The notes under the pieces were generated by a model. The model saw nothing but the letters and a program-made list of their open reading frames with translations. It was not told where the DNA came from and made no database searches. The position numbers were made by a program, and so were the translations under genes. 64,000 nt of DNA from Paenibacillus terricola (GTDB taxonomy: Bacteria > Bacillota > Bacilli > Paenibacillales > Paenibacillaceae). The stretch's first letter is position 1, and each line of letters begins with the position of its first letter. This document shows positions 8,786 through 16,980 of this stretch, piece after piece. The stretch spans positions 1,240,001 to 1,304,000 of the forward strand of contig NZ_JACXZA010000001.1 in the NCBI RefSeq assembly GCF_014779765.1. Direction: 5' to 3'.

Positions 8786-9643
8786 CTAACTATTCATATC
8801 AGGCGTCTCAGCGGATGGCTTCTGCAGGGTACCGAACAGTCCGACTATCGTTTCAGCCATCCCGCTTGCTGACTTCAGCTGCGCCTCCTCCACCCGGAAC
8901 ACTCCGCTGCTCTCGCCATGCTCCTGGAAGGCAATGCCGCGCCATTCATATTCGTTTGAGGCAGGTTTCTTCTTGAAAGCGATAAGATTCGGGTTGATCA
9001 ACGAACTCTCCGTTATCTCTGGCATGTCCTGCGCGGGGAACCCTTGTTCATCCGCCCAATCTTTAAGCGATGGGAAGTAGGTGCCGATATTGCCGATCAA
9101 GCAGCCCTGACAGCCCCCGTTGTCAAAATATTGGACGAACTCTTTGTCATCCTCCGGGTCTGCAAGCTGTACGCTCGTCGATCCGTTCGCTCCGACATCT
9201 GCCGATTGAACGATCCAATCCTTGGGAGCAAGCAGCAAGACATTTTGGTTTCCGTATCCTTGGTTCATCCAATATACAGCTAGCTCATCCTTCAAATCGG
9301 ATGGAATATCATAATCGAGATCAGCCAAAGGCTGCTCCGGAATGATCGAACGCGGATGCTCGGGATCATCGTCGATTGCGTATTGACCTTGTACACAGCG
9401 CAAGGGCATGGGCTGCTTCTGTTCGCCTGTCCCGACTTGAACAGTACCGCATTCTGTTATTCGACTGGCGTTTACGGCTGCGGGTTGATCTTCTTGTTTC
9501 TTCTGTTCGGCTTCACCTTGATCGTTCACTGAACCAGCTAGAGATAGGGTATCATCGATGACAGCCGCGGTCTTCGAGGCACATCCGGCAATCGTTAAAG
9601 AAATTAACGTTAACAGGACAACGAGTCCTTTAGTATATCGCAT
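8786..9643 (-). CDS. Lipoprotein of unknown function
   Basis: 285 residues. A type II signal peptide is clear: MRYTKG, a hydrophobic stretch, then the lipobox TIAGC, with Cys at ~21. A Gln/Glu/Asp-rich linker follows. The folded part (~95-270) contains NQGYGNQNVLLLAPKDW, a Cys pair in GGCQGCLIG, and a C-terminal segment ending in IVGLFGTLQKP. I recognise no catalytic motif; the repeated aromatic/Asp pattern suggests a beta-rich extracellular domain, possibly a DUF of Paenibacillus lipoproteins. AGGGAG precedes the chosen ATG, and only this start places the lipobox correctly. It is divergent from the carbonic anhydrase gene. Confidence 0.65.
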   Translation of the reverse strand: MRYTKGLVVLLTLISLTIAGCASKTAAVIDDTLSLAGSVNDQGEAEQKKQEDQPAAVNASRITECGTVQVGTGEQKQPMPLRCVQGQYAIDDDPEHPRSIIPEQPLADLDYDIPSDLKDELAVYWMNQGYGNQNVLLLAPKDWIVQSADVGANGSTSVQLADPEDDKEFVQYFDNGGCQGCLIGNIGTYFPSLKDWADEQGFPAQDMPEITESSLINPNLIAFKKKPASNEYEWRGIAFQEHGESSGVFRVEEAQLKSASGMAETIVGLFGTLQKPSAETPDMNS

Positions 9644-9780
9644 AACTACGCTCCCTAATGTTTGCTGATAGGTAGGTAATCTAACTACTTGGTCAATAAT
9701 AATGGACGTAACCATAACCATAAGGTTGCAGCGCATTTCAAAAGATAATTGTGTATTTAACGGTCAGGAATCTATCGATA

Positions 9781-9809
9781 TTGACAGTTCCATATTTTTC
9801 AATTACATT
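9781..9809 (+). promoter_or_regulatory. Sigma-A promoter for the carbonic anhydrase gene
   Basis: Perfect -35 TTGACA, 17-base spacer, -10 TACATT, about 45 bases before the start codon. Confidence 0.65.
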
Positions 9810-9857
9810 TATTCTTAGTAATTTCATTGGAATAATTTAATTAAGGGGATGAGAAGT

Positions 9858-10454
9858 GTGAGCGATGTATTGAAAGAGGTATTGGCCGCAAACGAAGCGT
9901 ATGCCGAATCTTTCGGTGAAAAGTCGGAATTGTCAATCCCGCCAGCTCGGCGATTTGCCGTTTTGACCTGTATGGATGCTAGATTGGATCCAGCGAAGTT
10001 TGCAGGGTTAGCCGAAGGTGACGCCCATGTAATCCGCAATGCAGGAGGACGCGCCAGTGACGATGCCATTCGCTCTCTTGTTATCTCCTATAAATTGCTT
10101 GGAACGAAAGAATGGTTCGTCATTCACCATACCAACTGCGGCATGGAAACTTTCACGAACGAAACGATTCGCGGCTTGCTCGAGAACAGTCTGGAGACGG
10201 CGCAATTGACGGAGCAAGGCTGGAAGGATGTTGGACAAGGTCCAGGATCCAAAGCGGCTCGTTATATCGAATTTTTGACATTTAATGATTTGGAACAGAG
10301 CGTTGTAGACGACGTGGAGCGCATCCGCAATCATTCGCTGGTACCGCAAGAGATTCCGATTTATGGCTATATTTATGATGTGAGAAGCGGCCGTTTGATC
10401 GAGGTGCCAGAGGCGACACGAATTGGGAGCGCGACTGCGACGGCTGCTGTATAA
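9858..10454 (+). CDS. Beta-class carbonic anhydrase
   Basis: 198 residues. It catalyses reversible CO2 hydration and needs zinc. The zinc ligands and catalytic dyad of the beta class are visible: CMDAR (Cys, Asp-Arg dyad) and HHTNCGM (His, Cys), with the IRNAGG loop between. It belongs to the short plant/prokaryote subgroup. AAGGGG sits nine bases before the GTG at 9858 but touches the ATG at 9849, so GTG is preferred; the two differ by three residues. It has a strong own promoter and a bidirectional terminator behind it, so it is monocistronic. Confidence 0.9.
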   Translation: MSDVLKEVLAANEAYAESFGEKSELSIPPARRFAVLTCMDARLDPAKFAGLAEGDAHVIRNAGGRASDDAIRSLVISYKLLGTKEWFVIHHTNCGMETFTNETIRGLLENSLETAQLTEQGWKDVGQGPGSKAARYIEFLTFNDLEQSVVDDVERIRNHSLVPQEIPIYGYIYDVRSGRLIEVPEATRIGSATATAAV

Positions 10455-10489
10455 ATGAGGTTGAGATAGAGGTCGATCCTAACAATGAC

Positions 10490-10524
10490 GAAGCCCCGCC
10501 GGCGTATGCTGACGGGGCTTTCTT
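10490..10524. terminator. Bidirectional terminator
   Basis: AGCCCCG-CCGGCGTATGCTGA-CGGGGCT followed by TTCTTC on plus, serving the carbonic anhydrase gene and the convergent SASP gene. Confidence 0.7.
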
Positions 10525-10530
10525 CATTGT

Positions 10531-10737
10531 TTAAATTCGTCCACCCAAAGTTTGTTCGGCCATTTGAACTAGTCTTCTCGTAATATTGCCACCAATCGTA
10601 CCTGCATCGCGTGTCACCAGGTTACCGTTGTAGCCGTCAGGCGAAAAAGCGATTCCATGTTCTTGCGCGATTTCGACTTTCATTCTGTCCAGTGCTGCTT
10701 TAGCTTGTGGTACAACCAACTGATTGTTTCTAGCCAT
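10531..10737 (-). CDS. Alpha/beta-type small acid-soluble spore protein (SASP)
   Basis: 68 residues, typical size. SASPs coat and protect spore DNA and are degraded on germination. The family blocks are present: MKVEIAQEHG, which carries the E-I-A site cut by the germination protease Gpr, and the DNA-binding GGNITRRLVQMAEQTLGG. AGGGAG lies nine bases before the chosen ATG; an in-frame TTG three codons earlier overlaps the spacer. Expression from a forespore sigma-G promoter is expected for the family, but no clean consensus could be read. It is direct evidence that the organism sporulates. Confidence 0.93.
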   Translation of the reverse strand: MARNNQLVVPQAKAALDRMKVEIAQEHGIAFSPDGYNGNLVTRDAGTIGGNITRRLVQMAEQTLGGRI

Positions 10738-10875
10738 ATATGTCAACTCCCTAGAAGTGATCTTGCATTAATAATTTGTGGCATGTGTTGGATATATATG
10801 CATTGGTTTCAGAATTATTTTCTGTAAATGAAATGATACAATTGTATATCACCGATTATATACGGAGGATGTATC

Positions 10876-11727
10876 ATGACTTTCTACGAACCCATGCTGC
10901 TTGAACAAGCTGATCATCCATTTGATGATGAGCGATATGTATTTGAACCTTTAATAGATGGACATCGTTTACTCTTATCGTTGAATAAAGGGAAGGTGAC
11001 ACTGTATACGCGACATCATTACGAAGTCACAAGACAATACCCTGAATTACATAATATACCTGTGATTGAGGCGTGTGACGTTGTTCTGGATGGAGAGGTA
11101 GCAAGGTCAGACGAAGATGGAAAGTTCGATTTCGAATTGCTCATGGAGCGATTCAGGGCCGCGAAACCGGCTAGGATACGCGAGAATTCAAAGACTAAGC
11201 CCGTTCATTATTATGTTTTTGACATCCTTTATTACAACGGTGAAGATATGCGCCTCCGACCTTTGTGGGAACGGAAGCTGTTATTGCACAGGATATTGCA
11301 GCCTAACGCATTTTACAGCCTTATGTTGTGTGTAGAGGAGAACGGCAAGGCATTATTCGACCTCATGCAGCAGCGGAATCTCGGGGGGATTGTCGCTAAG
11401 AACAGGAATTCGAAATACGTAGGTAAGCGGAGCTCGGATTGGCTGAAGATCATTAACTACACTTACGTTAACGTTGATTTGGTGGGATACCGCAAGAACC
11501 AGTTTGGTTGGCTGGCTCACTATCAAGGCCATTCAGTTGGTGTAATCGAATTAGCTGTTCCTCCTGTTGCACGTAAGGCATTCTTTAGTATAGCCGAGCA
11601 GATTAAGTGTGCAGAAGATCGTGATTTTGTATACATTCAACCCCATCTTAAGGCTCAAGTTAGAACGCGACATTGGAGCAGAGATGGGATGCTTCGCGCA
11701 CCGGAGTTCGTTGATTTTGTGGTTTAG
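10876..11727 (+). CDS. ATP-dependent DNA ligase-fold protein with degenerate active site
   Basis: 283 residues with the two-domain core of LigD-type ATP-dependent DNA ligases: nucleotidyltransferase domain ~1-190, OB-fold ~195-283. Motif III (YYVFDILYYNG), the motif V region (SSDWLKI) and a motif VI-like WSRDGMLRAPEF are present. Motif I, normally E-x-K-x-D-G-x-R, reads EPLIDGHR, so leucine replaces the AMP-accepting lysine. Motif IV, normally EGxVxK, reads GGIVAK, without the metal-binding glutamate. Normal self-adenylation is therefore unlikely. The frame is otherwise undamaged, which argues for a selected non-catalytic role over decay. ACGGAGGATG precedes the ATG. No Ku or primase domain is seen nearby. 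Confidence 0.8.
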   Translation: MTFYEPMLLEQADHPFDDERYVFEPLIDGHRLLLSLNKGKVTLYTRHHYEVTRQYPELHNIPVIEACDVVLDGEVARSDEDGKFDFELLMERFRAAKPARIRENSKTKPVHYYVFDILYYNGEDMRLRPLWERKLLLHRILQPNAFYSLMLCVEENGKALFDLMQQRNLGGIVAKNRNSKYVGKRSSDWLKIINYTYVNVDLVGYRKNQFGWLAHYQGHSVGVIELAVPPVARKAFFSIAEQIKCAEDRDFVYIQPHLKAQVRTRHWSRDGMLRAPEFVDFVV

Positions 11728-11759
11728 ATCGACAACGGGAAGATTCCACAAAAAAAATC

Positions 11760-11787
11760 GACCCTCGCCTTTCAGCGAGGGTCTTTC
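11760..11787. terminator. Bidirectional terminator between convergent genes
   Basis: GACCCTCGC, loop CTTTCA, GCGAGGGTC. On the minus strand it is followed by GATTTTTTTT, on plus by TTTC. The rest of the 236-nt convergent gap (to 11963) holds nothing I recognise. Confidence 0.7.
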
Positions 11788-11963
11788 ATGGGAGAGGAGA
11801 AACCGGACGAAGAGCTTATGGGGAAACGTAAGTCTTCTCCGCGGTTGTCTACGGCATCTCTCGACGCCGATAATTGTAGGATTACCTTTCCGCACCTTTT
11901 TATACCTCAGCTTCCAAAAATGTTTGTGCCACTTCCTCAGCCAGCCCCGTGCTCATCCATCCG

Positions 11964-12890
11964 TTACAAAATCCGCTCGCCAAGCAAGGAAGCAATCAGC
12001 TCCACGGCAAGCCGCGCTGTGCGGTGGCCGTTATCGAGCTGAGGGTTCACTTCGACGACATCGGCGGAGGTGACGATGCCGGACTCCGCCAGCATCTCCA
12101 TCGCCAGATGCGTCTCGCGGTACATCAGCCCGCCGCGCACCTTCGTGCCGGTGCCTGGTGCTTCGCCGGGATCGACGGAGTCGATATCGAAGCTGAGATG
12201 CACCCCGTCCGTACCGTCCGAGACGATGGCGATCGCTTCATCCATCACCGCGGCCATGCCGCGGCGGTCAATGTCGTGCATCGTAAAGCAGTGGATGCCC
12301 TCCGACCGAATCAACTGCCGCTCGCCTTCATCCAACTCTCGCGCGCCAACAATCACCGTCCGATCGGCCTGTACCTTCGGATAGCTGCCGCCGATCGATG
12401 TTAGTCGGCTGTCGCCATGGCCGAGCGAGCATGCGAGCGACATGCCGTGAATGTTGCCCGACGGCGTCGTGCCCGGCGTATTCAGATCGCCATGCGCGTC
12501 GATCCAGAGCACGCCGAGCCGTCGGCGGCCTCTTGCAGCGCCGGCGACTGAGCCGATCGCGATGCTATGATCGCCGCCGAGCAGCAGCGGAAACTGCCCT
12601 GCAGCAGCTGCTTGTGCCGTTTTCTGCGCAATCGCTTCGTTCACCGCTGCGATTTTGCCCCAGTAGCGCAAGTGCTGCTCGCTTCGATGATCCAATGACA
12701 CATCCGGCAGATAGTCCGGCGACTCCACGACGTATGACAGTCCCAGATTCTGAAGCTTCCGTTCAAGGCCAGACAATAGGATAGCCTGAGGTCCATGTGA
12801 GGCACCGCGACGGCTCGCCCCCCAGTCGAATGGGGCAGGTATAATCGCGATATGAGGCAATTGGCCAGCGGATTGCGAAGCACGAGTCAT
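11964..12890 (-). CDS. rocF: Arginase
   Basis: 308 residues of the ureohydrolase family. Arginase splits L-arginine to ornithine and urea with a di-manganese centre. All metal-ligand motifs are visible: LLLGGDHSIAIG (His), WIDAHGDLNTP (Asp-x-His-x-Asp) and HLSFDIDSVDP (Asp-x-Asp). The ending DVVEVNPQLDNGHRTA and the GNIHGM substrate loop favour arginase over agmatinase. GAGGAGGTG precedes the ATG. It lies next to proline dehydrogenase on the same strand, with P5C dehydrogenase divergent, so ornithine would feed glutamate synthesis. An ornithine aminotransferase (rocD) is not in the window. Confidence 0.9.
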   Translation of the reverse strand: MTRASQSAGQLPHIAIIPAPFDWGASRRGASHGPQAILLSGLERKLQNLGLSYVVESPDYLPDVSLDHRSEQHLRYWGKIAAVNEAIAQKTAQAAAAGQFPLLLGGDHSIAIGSVAGAARGRRRLGVLWIDAHGDLNTPGTTPSGNIHGMSLACSLGHGDSRLTSIGGSYPKVQADRTVIVGARELDEGERQLIRSEGIHCFTMHDIDRRGMAAVMDEAIAIVSDGTDGVHLSFDIDSVDPGEAPGTGTKVRGGLMYRETHLAMEMLAESGIVTSADVVEVNPQLDNGHRTARLAVELIASLLGERIL

Positions 12891-12924
12891 CGATGCGCAC
12901 CTCCTCTTGGCAAGTAGAGTTGTG

Positions 12925-13857
12925 TTAGCGCCTTTTCAACAGACTGCGAACGACGAACCCGACATTGGCCGGCCGTTCAGCCAGCCGCCGGACAAAATAC
13001 GGATACCACATCGTCCCGTAAGGTACATAGCTGCGAACCGTGTAGCCCTGCTCGGCAAGCGATAATTGGAGCGGCGTTCGGATGCCGTACAGCATTTGAA
13101 ATTCAAAAGCCGAATTCGGGATGCAGCGCCGCTTAACGTAGGCTTTGACCCAATCAATGATCTTCTCGTCATGAGTAGCGATTGCAGTATAGACGCCGCT
13201 GTCCAGCCGCGAACGGATAAGCCGTTTGAAATTAGAATCCACGTCGCCGCGTTTCGGGTACGCAATCCGCGCAGGCTCTTTATATGCGCCTTTCACTAAC
13301 CGCACGTTAACTCGTGAAGAAGTCAGCGACTTCAGATCATGATCGCTTCGTCTCAGATAAGCTTGGATGACCGGTCCGACATTCGTCAGCCCTTCTGTGC
13401 GAAGCTTCGCAACGATGCGAAGCGTCTTATCGGTATACGGACTGTCCTCCATATCCAAGCGGACGAACATACCGCAGCCAGCCGCTGTCTTCACTATGGT
13501 CCGAATTCGTTCATATGTCCGTTCCTCATGGAGAGCTAAACCCATTTGAGTTGGCTTCAAAGAAACATTTCCTTGAATGCCGCGTTCCTTCATGGCAGCA
13601 ATGAGCGCGCAATATTCGGTTTTATATCCATCTGCCTCGTTATCAGTACGGACGCCTTCTCCCAGATGGTCCATCGTAACGACCAGCTGCTTAGCGTTCA
13701 ATTCCTGTGCTCGATTGAGCGCCTCATCCCGTGTTTGTCCGGCGACGAAGCGGGCTGCGCCCAGCTTCATTCCATATTTGCGCGAGAGGGCCGCCGCTGC
13801 AGGGTTGCCGGCCAGCCCGAGGATGACCGAGCGAAACAGACGAATGCCGATTTCCAT
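12925..13857 (-). CDS. putB: Proline dehydrogenase
   Basis: 310 residues, the usual size of the monofunctional Gram-positive enzyme. This FAD enzyme oxidises proline to 1-pyrroline-5-carboxylate. Family elements are VTMDHLGEGV, NVSLKPTQMGL, the RLDMEDS strand, NVRLVKGAYKEP and ATHDEKI, with EFQMLYGIR near the C-terminus. GGAAGGAG lies about ten bases before the chosen ATG; the longer frame upstream would begin inside a dispersed repeat. It is divergent from the P5C dehydrogenase gene, so the shared 246-bp region probably holds control signals for both. The gene name (putB/fadM in Bacillus) is by homology. Confidence 0.9.
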   Translation of the reverse strand: MEIGIRLFRSVILGLAGNPAAAALSRKYGMKLGAARFVAGQTRDEALNRAQELNAKQLVVTMDHLGEGVRTDNEADGYKTEYCALIAAMKERGIQGNVSLKPTQMGLALHEERTYERIRTIVKTAAGCGMFVRLDMEDSPYTDKTLRIVAKLRTEGLTNVGPVIQAYLRRSDHDLKSLTSSRVNVRLVKGAYKEPARIAYPKRGDVDSNFKRLIRSRLDSGVYTAIATHDEKIIDWVKAYVKRRCIPNSAFEFQMLYGIRTPLQLSLAEQGYTVRSYVPYGTMWYPYFVRRLAERPANVGFVVRSLLKRR

Positions 13858-13909
13858 CCTCGCCAGCTCCTTCCTGTATGCATTTGTCCTTTCATTGAAA
13901 GCTCTGATC

Positions 13910-13997
13910 CTTAAGTACGTGTTCGATTGTTCGATTTCGAGCACCTGATGCCGAATTCCCTTCCTGTGTTGCTTCGTGATCAAAAAGCGAACTTAAG
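13910..13997 (+). repeat. Dispersed repeat, copy A
   Basis: About 88 bp with inverted ends: CTTAAGTACG at the left and CGAACTTAAG at the right. It shares CTTAA-x5-CGTGTTC, AGCACCTGATG-CGAA, CTT-x-x-TGT-x4-GCTTCGT-ATCAAAA with copy B at 28501-28598. It sits in the divergent promoter region of the proline genes. Confidence 0.6.
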
Positions 13998-14103
13998 CAA
14001 GCTGTCATGAATTTAGAGGTGGTTGCTTATATATAGACAGGAACTTGTGCCGTCATTCCAGGTGTACAGGCGGCAACTTACGACAATTGGGAGGCGGCTA
14101 GTG

Positions 14104-15651
14104 ATGATGGGTCCATTTTGCAATGAGCCGATGACGGATTTCAGCTTGGCAGACAACCGCCGTCTGCTCGAGACAGCGCTGGATGATATCAAAAGAGGTT
14201 ACGGTCAGCTGTACCCGCTCCTAATCGGGGGAAGAGAGATTGTTCCAGAGAATATGAAGCATTCGATCAACCCTGCAAGGCACGGAGAGACATTAGGCAT
14301 TGTCGCACAGGCTGACCGCAAACGTGCGGCCGAGTCGGTTGATATCGCCGCGGCTGCTTTTGAACATTGGAAGCGAGTGGACCCGGCTGCTCGCGCGCGG
14401 ACACTGTATAAGGCGGCAGCGCTGCTGCGCCGAAGGAAACATGAGTTCTCGGCATGGCTTGTTGCAGAAGCAGGCAAGACATGGGTGGAGGCAGACGTCG
14501 ACACGGCGGAAGCTATCGATTTTCTCGAATATTACGGGAGAGAAGCAGAACGGCTATGCGCCCCTCAGCCGCTTGTTCGCATTCCAGGCGAAGATAATGA
14601 ATGGACCTATGTACCGCTTGGAGTCGGAATTGTAATTCCGCCGTGGAATTTCCCGCTTGCGATCATGGCAGGGATGACGGCATCAGCCGTTGTTGCGGGC
14701 AATACGGTCGTGCTCAAACCAGCATCGGCAACGCCTGTGATTGCGGCTCGTTTTGTACGGCTTATGCATGAAGCGGGGCTGCCTGAGGACGTCATTCAGT
14801 TCGTTCCGGGCTCCGGCAGTGAAATCGGCGATGTGCTGATTGATCACCCGCTTACGCGTTTCGTCAGCTTCACAGGGTCTATGGAAGTTGGACTTCGAAT
14901 TGTGGAGCGGGCTGCAAGGCTGCAGCCTGGACAACGGTGGATTAAGCGAGTTATCGCGGAGCTTGGCGGGAAGGACGCGATCGTCGTCGATCGGGACGCG
15001 GATCTGGCTGCTGCTTCGTTAGGCATCGTTCAGTCGGCATTCGGCTATGCGGGGCAAAAGTGTTCGGCTTGCTCACGAGCGATCATACATGCGGATGTAT
15101 ACGAGGAAGTGACGGAGCGTGTAACGGCGCTGACGAAACGGCTCACCATCGGCGATCCGGCGCTGTATGGCACCGATGTCGGGCCGGTAATCGACCGCGC
15201 CGCGTACAATAAGATTCGTCAATACGTAACAGCAGGGAAACTTCAAGGCCGCTTGCTTTCAGGCGGAGGAATGGACGACGGAGCGGGATACTTCGTAGAA
15301 CCAACGATTATTGCAGATGTAGACTCTCAAGCGTCACTTGCACAGGATGAAATATTCGGGCCAGTTCTGGCATGCATTCGTGCGGATGACTTCGGCCACG
15401 CGCTGGCGATCGCGAATGATACGCCATATGGCTTGACGGGTTCGGTCTACTCCAACCGCAGAGAGCGGCTTGAGCTCGCACGGGACCTGTTCCATGTAGG
15501 CAACTTGTATTTCAACCGGAAGTGTACAGGCGCATTGGTCGGCGTTCATCCATTCGGCGGCTTCAACTTGTCAGGAACAGACTCGAAAGCTGGCGGCCCT
15601 GACTATTTGATTCAATTCATGCAGGGCAAGGTCGTATCGGAACGTATGTAG
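14104..15651 (+). CDS. rocA: L-glutamate gamma-semialdehyde (P5C) dehydrogenase
   Basis: 515 residues, the length of Bacillus RocA. It oxidises glutamate semialdehyde to glutamate with NAD(P)+, finishing both proline and arginine breakdown. Aldehyde dehydrogenase marks: PPWNFPLAI, KPASATPV, SFTGSMEVG, the general-base Glu in IAELGGKDAI, and the nucleophile Cys at ~320 in AGQKCSACSR. GGGAGG lies nine bases before the ATG at 14104; in-frame codons further upstream overlap the region after the repeat and have no ribosome site. It pairs functionally with the divergent proline dehydrogenase. Ended by a very strong terminator. Confidence 0.92.
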   Translation: MMGPFCNEPMTDFSLADNRRLLETALDDIKRGYGQLYPLLIGGREIVPENMKHSINPARHGETLGIVAQADRKRAAESVDIAAAAFEHWKRVDPAARARTLYKAAALLRRRKHEFSAWLVAEAGKTWVEADVDTAEAIDFLEYYGREAERLCAPQPLVRIPGEDNEWTYVPLGVGIVIPPWNFPLAIMAGMTASAVVAGNTVVLKPASATPVIAARFVRLMHEAGLPEDVIQFVPGSGSEIGDVLIDHPLTRFVSFTGSMEVGLRIVERAARLQPGQRWIKRVIAELGGKDAIVVDRDADLAAASLGIVQSAFGYAGQKCSACSRAIIHADVYEEVTERVTALTKRLTIGDPALYGTDVGPVIDRAAYNKIRQYVTAGKLQGRLLSGGGMDDGAGYFVEPTIIADVDSQASLAQDEIFGPVLACIRADDFGHALAIANDTPYGLTGSVYSNRRERLELARDLFHVGNLYFNRKCTGALVGVHPFGGFNLSGTDSKAGGPDYLIQFMQGKVVSERM

Positions 15652-15658
15652 CGAAAAA

Positions 15659-15703
15659 ACAAACAACAGCCGTTCGAATCTGGTTCGAGCGGCTGTTGTT
15701 TGT
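15659..15703 (+). terminator. Strong terminator of rocA
   Basis: ACAAACAACAGCCG-T-TCGAA, loop TCTGG, TTCGA-G-CGGCTGTTGTTTGT: about 19 paired bases. The following ~160 bases before rsmD show only weak promoter-like hexamers. Confidence 0.8.
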
Positions 15704-15865
15704 ATGCAGTAGAGGTTTCAACATGTTTAGCGTGTAATATGCCTCCACCTGCGATAAATCACCGCATTGTCATCTTCCATTCAATCGCTTTATTACAAAC
15801 ATTCAAATGTGGTACGATATAGCCGATTGATTGATAGAGAGGTTTCATTGTAAGGGGGCAACAAC

Positions 15866-16444
15866 GTGAGAGTGATTGCAGGAACAGCCAAAGGGCGTCC
15901 GCTCAAAGCGGTGCCAGGCATGAATACGAGACCAACGACCGACAAGGTCAAAGAGGCGATCTTCAGTATGATCGGTCCTTATTTTGACGGAGGTCTCGCA
16001 CTTGATTTGTTCGCAGGTACAGGAGGGCTTGGCATTGAGGTGCTGAGCAGAGGGGCGGACAAGGCGATTTTCGTCGATCGGGAGAAAGTAAGCATCGATG
16101 TGATTCGGCAGAATGTGAATACTGCGAACTTAGCGGACCGAAGCGAAATTTACCGCAACGATGCAGATCGTGCAGTGAAAGCGATGGCGAAGCGGGGCGA
16201 GCAGTTCCGATACATATTCCTGGACCCGCCGTACAAGATGACGAACATGGACGAAATGCTGCAGAGCATCGCATCGCATAATCTGGTAGAACAAGATGCG
16301 ATCATTGTAGTAGAGCATGAATCTTCGCACTTGTATCCCGAGCAGTTCGGCGGTTTCATTCAACGGAAATATGCAAAGTACGGAGAGACGGCTGTTACGA
16401 TTTATTCCTATCAGCCTGAAGATGGGGGAAGTGCAGATGAGTAA
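15866..16444 (+). CDS. rsmD: 16S rRNA (guanine966-N2)-methyltransferase
   Basis: 192 residues. It methylates G966 of 16S rRNA in the small subunit. The SAM motif LDLFAGTGGLGIEVLSRGA and the catalytic DPPY (FLDPPYKM) typical of N2/N6 methylases are present, and the N-terminal RVIAGTAKGRPL is diagnostic. It starts at GTG with AAGGGGGC upstream. It overlaps coaD by eight bases, the order seen in Bacillus (ylbH-coaD), so the two are co-translated. Confidence 0.93.
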   Translation: MRVIAGTAKGRPLKAVPGMNTRPTTDKVKEAIFSMIGPYFDGGLALDLFAGTGGLGIEVLSRGADKAIFVDREKVSIDVIRQNVNTANLADRSEIYRNDADRAVKAMAKRGEQFRYIFLDPPYKMTNMDEMLQSIASHNLVEQDAIIVVEHESSHLYPEQFGGFIQRKYAKYGETAVTIYSYQPEDGGSADE

Positions 16445-16952
16445 CAGTCAACTAGAAACCAACAATCGCGTCGCCGTATACCCTGGCAGCTTCGATCCGG
16501 TCACGTACGGTCATCTGGACATTATCGCGCGCGCATCGAAACAATACGATACTTTGATCGTAGCTGTGTTGAACAATACGAGCAAGAGTCCGATGTTTTC
16601 CGTCGAAGAGCGTAAAGCGCTGCTGCAAGAAGTAACGCGCGAGTTTCCGAACGTTCAGATCGACAGCTTCCGTGATCTGCTCGTCCGCTTTATGAAGTCG
16701 AAGCAGGCGGGTACGATCGTTCGCGGCATTCGCTCCGTATCCGACTTCGAGTATGAACTGCAGATGGCGTCTACGAATCATTTGCTCGAGCCGGACATCG
16801 AGACGATCTTCATGATGACGAATCCCAAATGGTCGTACTTAAGCTCCAGCATTGTGAAAGAGATTGCACGGTTCAAAGGCAACGTGTCTGAGCTTGTTCC
16901 GCCGTTCGTGAGAACGAAACTCGAGGAGAAGGTGCACTCTATTCAAGGCTGA
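16437..16952 (+). CDS. coaD: Phosphopantetheine adenylyltransferase
   Basis: 171 residues. It transfers AMP from ATP to 4'-phosphopantetheine, the penultimate step of coenzyme A synthesis. Signature elements are VYPGSFDPVTYGHLDII (T/H-x-G-H nucleotidyltransferase motif), RGIRSVSDFEYE and the C-terminal YLSSSIVKEIARF. The ATG at 16437 is inside the end of rsmD and has GGGGGAAG upstream; earlier in-frame ATGs would extend far into rsmD without homology. Confidence 0.95.
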   Translation: MSNSQLETNNRVAVYPGSFDPVTYGHLDIIARASKQYDTLIVAVLNNTSKSPMFSVEERKALLQEVTREFPNVQIDSFRDLLVRFMKSKQAGTIVRGIRSVSDFEYELQMASTNHLLEPDIETIFMMTNPKWSYLSSSIVKEIARFKGNVSELVPPFVRTKLEEKVHSIQG

Positions 16953-16980
16953 TTATCCAGTTCAATAGAACAGTCTAAAG

